A stretch of 64,000 nucleotides of DNA from Dongia rigui (lineage in GTDB: Bacteria > Pseudomonadota > Alphaproteobacteria > Dongiales > Dongiaceae), in contig NZ_JAXCLX010000002.1 of NCBI RefSeq assembly GCF_034044635.1, forward strand, positions 558,001-622,000. Direction: 5' to 3'. A program made the position numbers and the translations under genes. The notes below the pieces were generated by a model. The model made no database searches and had not been told where the DNA came from. It saw nothing but the letters and a program-made list of their open reading frames with translations. Positions 63,966 through 64,000 of this stretch are shown one piece after another. How positions within the stretch are numbered: the first letter of the stretch is position 1; every line of letters starts with the position of its first letter.

Positions 63966-64000
63966 TCAGACCGGCTGGATGATGCCCTGGTCTTTTAGCA
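63966..64000 (-). CDS. Possible 3' end of a gene cut by the window edge
   Basis: On the minus strand one frame reads LKDQGIIQPV followed by a stop at 63966-63968. The composition is protein-like, but 11 codons are too few to identify the product. Confidence 0.3.
   Translation of the reverse strand, partial: LKDQGIIQPV

Overview
The window is GC-rich chromosomal DNA from an alphaproteobacterium, most likely a member of Rhodospirillales or a close relative. The evidence is the gene order (nrdR-ribD-ribE-ribH-nusB-thiL; DUF177-rpmF-plsX-fabH-ihfA-merR; livHMGF followed by a DUF6867-type gene), a K+-independent membrane pyrophosphatase, a ubiquinol-cytochrome c chaperone and REP-like intergenic palindromes. 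No genus can be assigned from sequence reading alone.

Layout. 1-6300: a small DUF6898-like gene, then a branched-chain amino-acid ABC operon (livH, livM, livG, livF, a DUF6867-like membrane protein, livJ) closed by a strong terminator. 6300-9350: a zinc alcohol dehydrogenase, a second LivJ-like binding protein that is a predicted lipoprotein, and rpiB. 9420-14960: glyA and a riboflavin/NusB/ThiL run that lacks ribBA. 15100-22350: HAD hydrolase, stand-alone FliL-like protein, MFS transporter, methyltransferase, HIT-like protein, hppA and an RhtA-like exporter. 22370-27810: bamE, then ubiquinol-cytochrome c chaperone, DUF177, rpmF, plsX, fabH, ihfA and a MerR regulator.

28208-39288: tRNA-Pro(GGG) carries an integrated element of about 11.0 kb. 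Its ends are perfect 50-bp direct repeats of the tRNA 3' part. The right (minus-strand) half looks like a phage satellite: P4-type integrase, AlpA-like and helix-turn-helix proteins, a repeat-containing protein, a putative P27-like small terminase, an HK97-type major capsid protein and small trailing genes. No portal, protease, large terminase or tail genes were found. The left (plus-strand) half carries cargo: a tightly packed DprA/SLOG-like, phosphoribosyltransferase and SIR2-like trio followed by small proteins. This looks like an anti-phage system of a kind I cannot name, and it is the most interesting part of the window. 39289-41118, just outside the right repeat, is another accessory cassette: a possible RelE/HigB-like protein, an XRE-type regulator and a DUF6941-like protein.

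41237-64000 is mostly chromosomal: GST, flavin monooxygenase, small membrane/lipoproteins, a cytochrome c' that is a predicted lipoprotein, a FecR-domain protein with an Asp/His-rich tail, parE next to a pentapeptide-repeat protein, pseC (pseudaminic acid pathway), mscL, and an MBOAT acyltransferase between two paralogous SGNH-like proteins. Then come hydroxyproline epimerase, upp, glpK, three tandem Cys-rich lipoproteins, trmFO, a non-canonical RidA-family protein and a PilZ protein. All functional calls come from reading motifs by eye; no database search was run.
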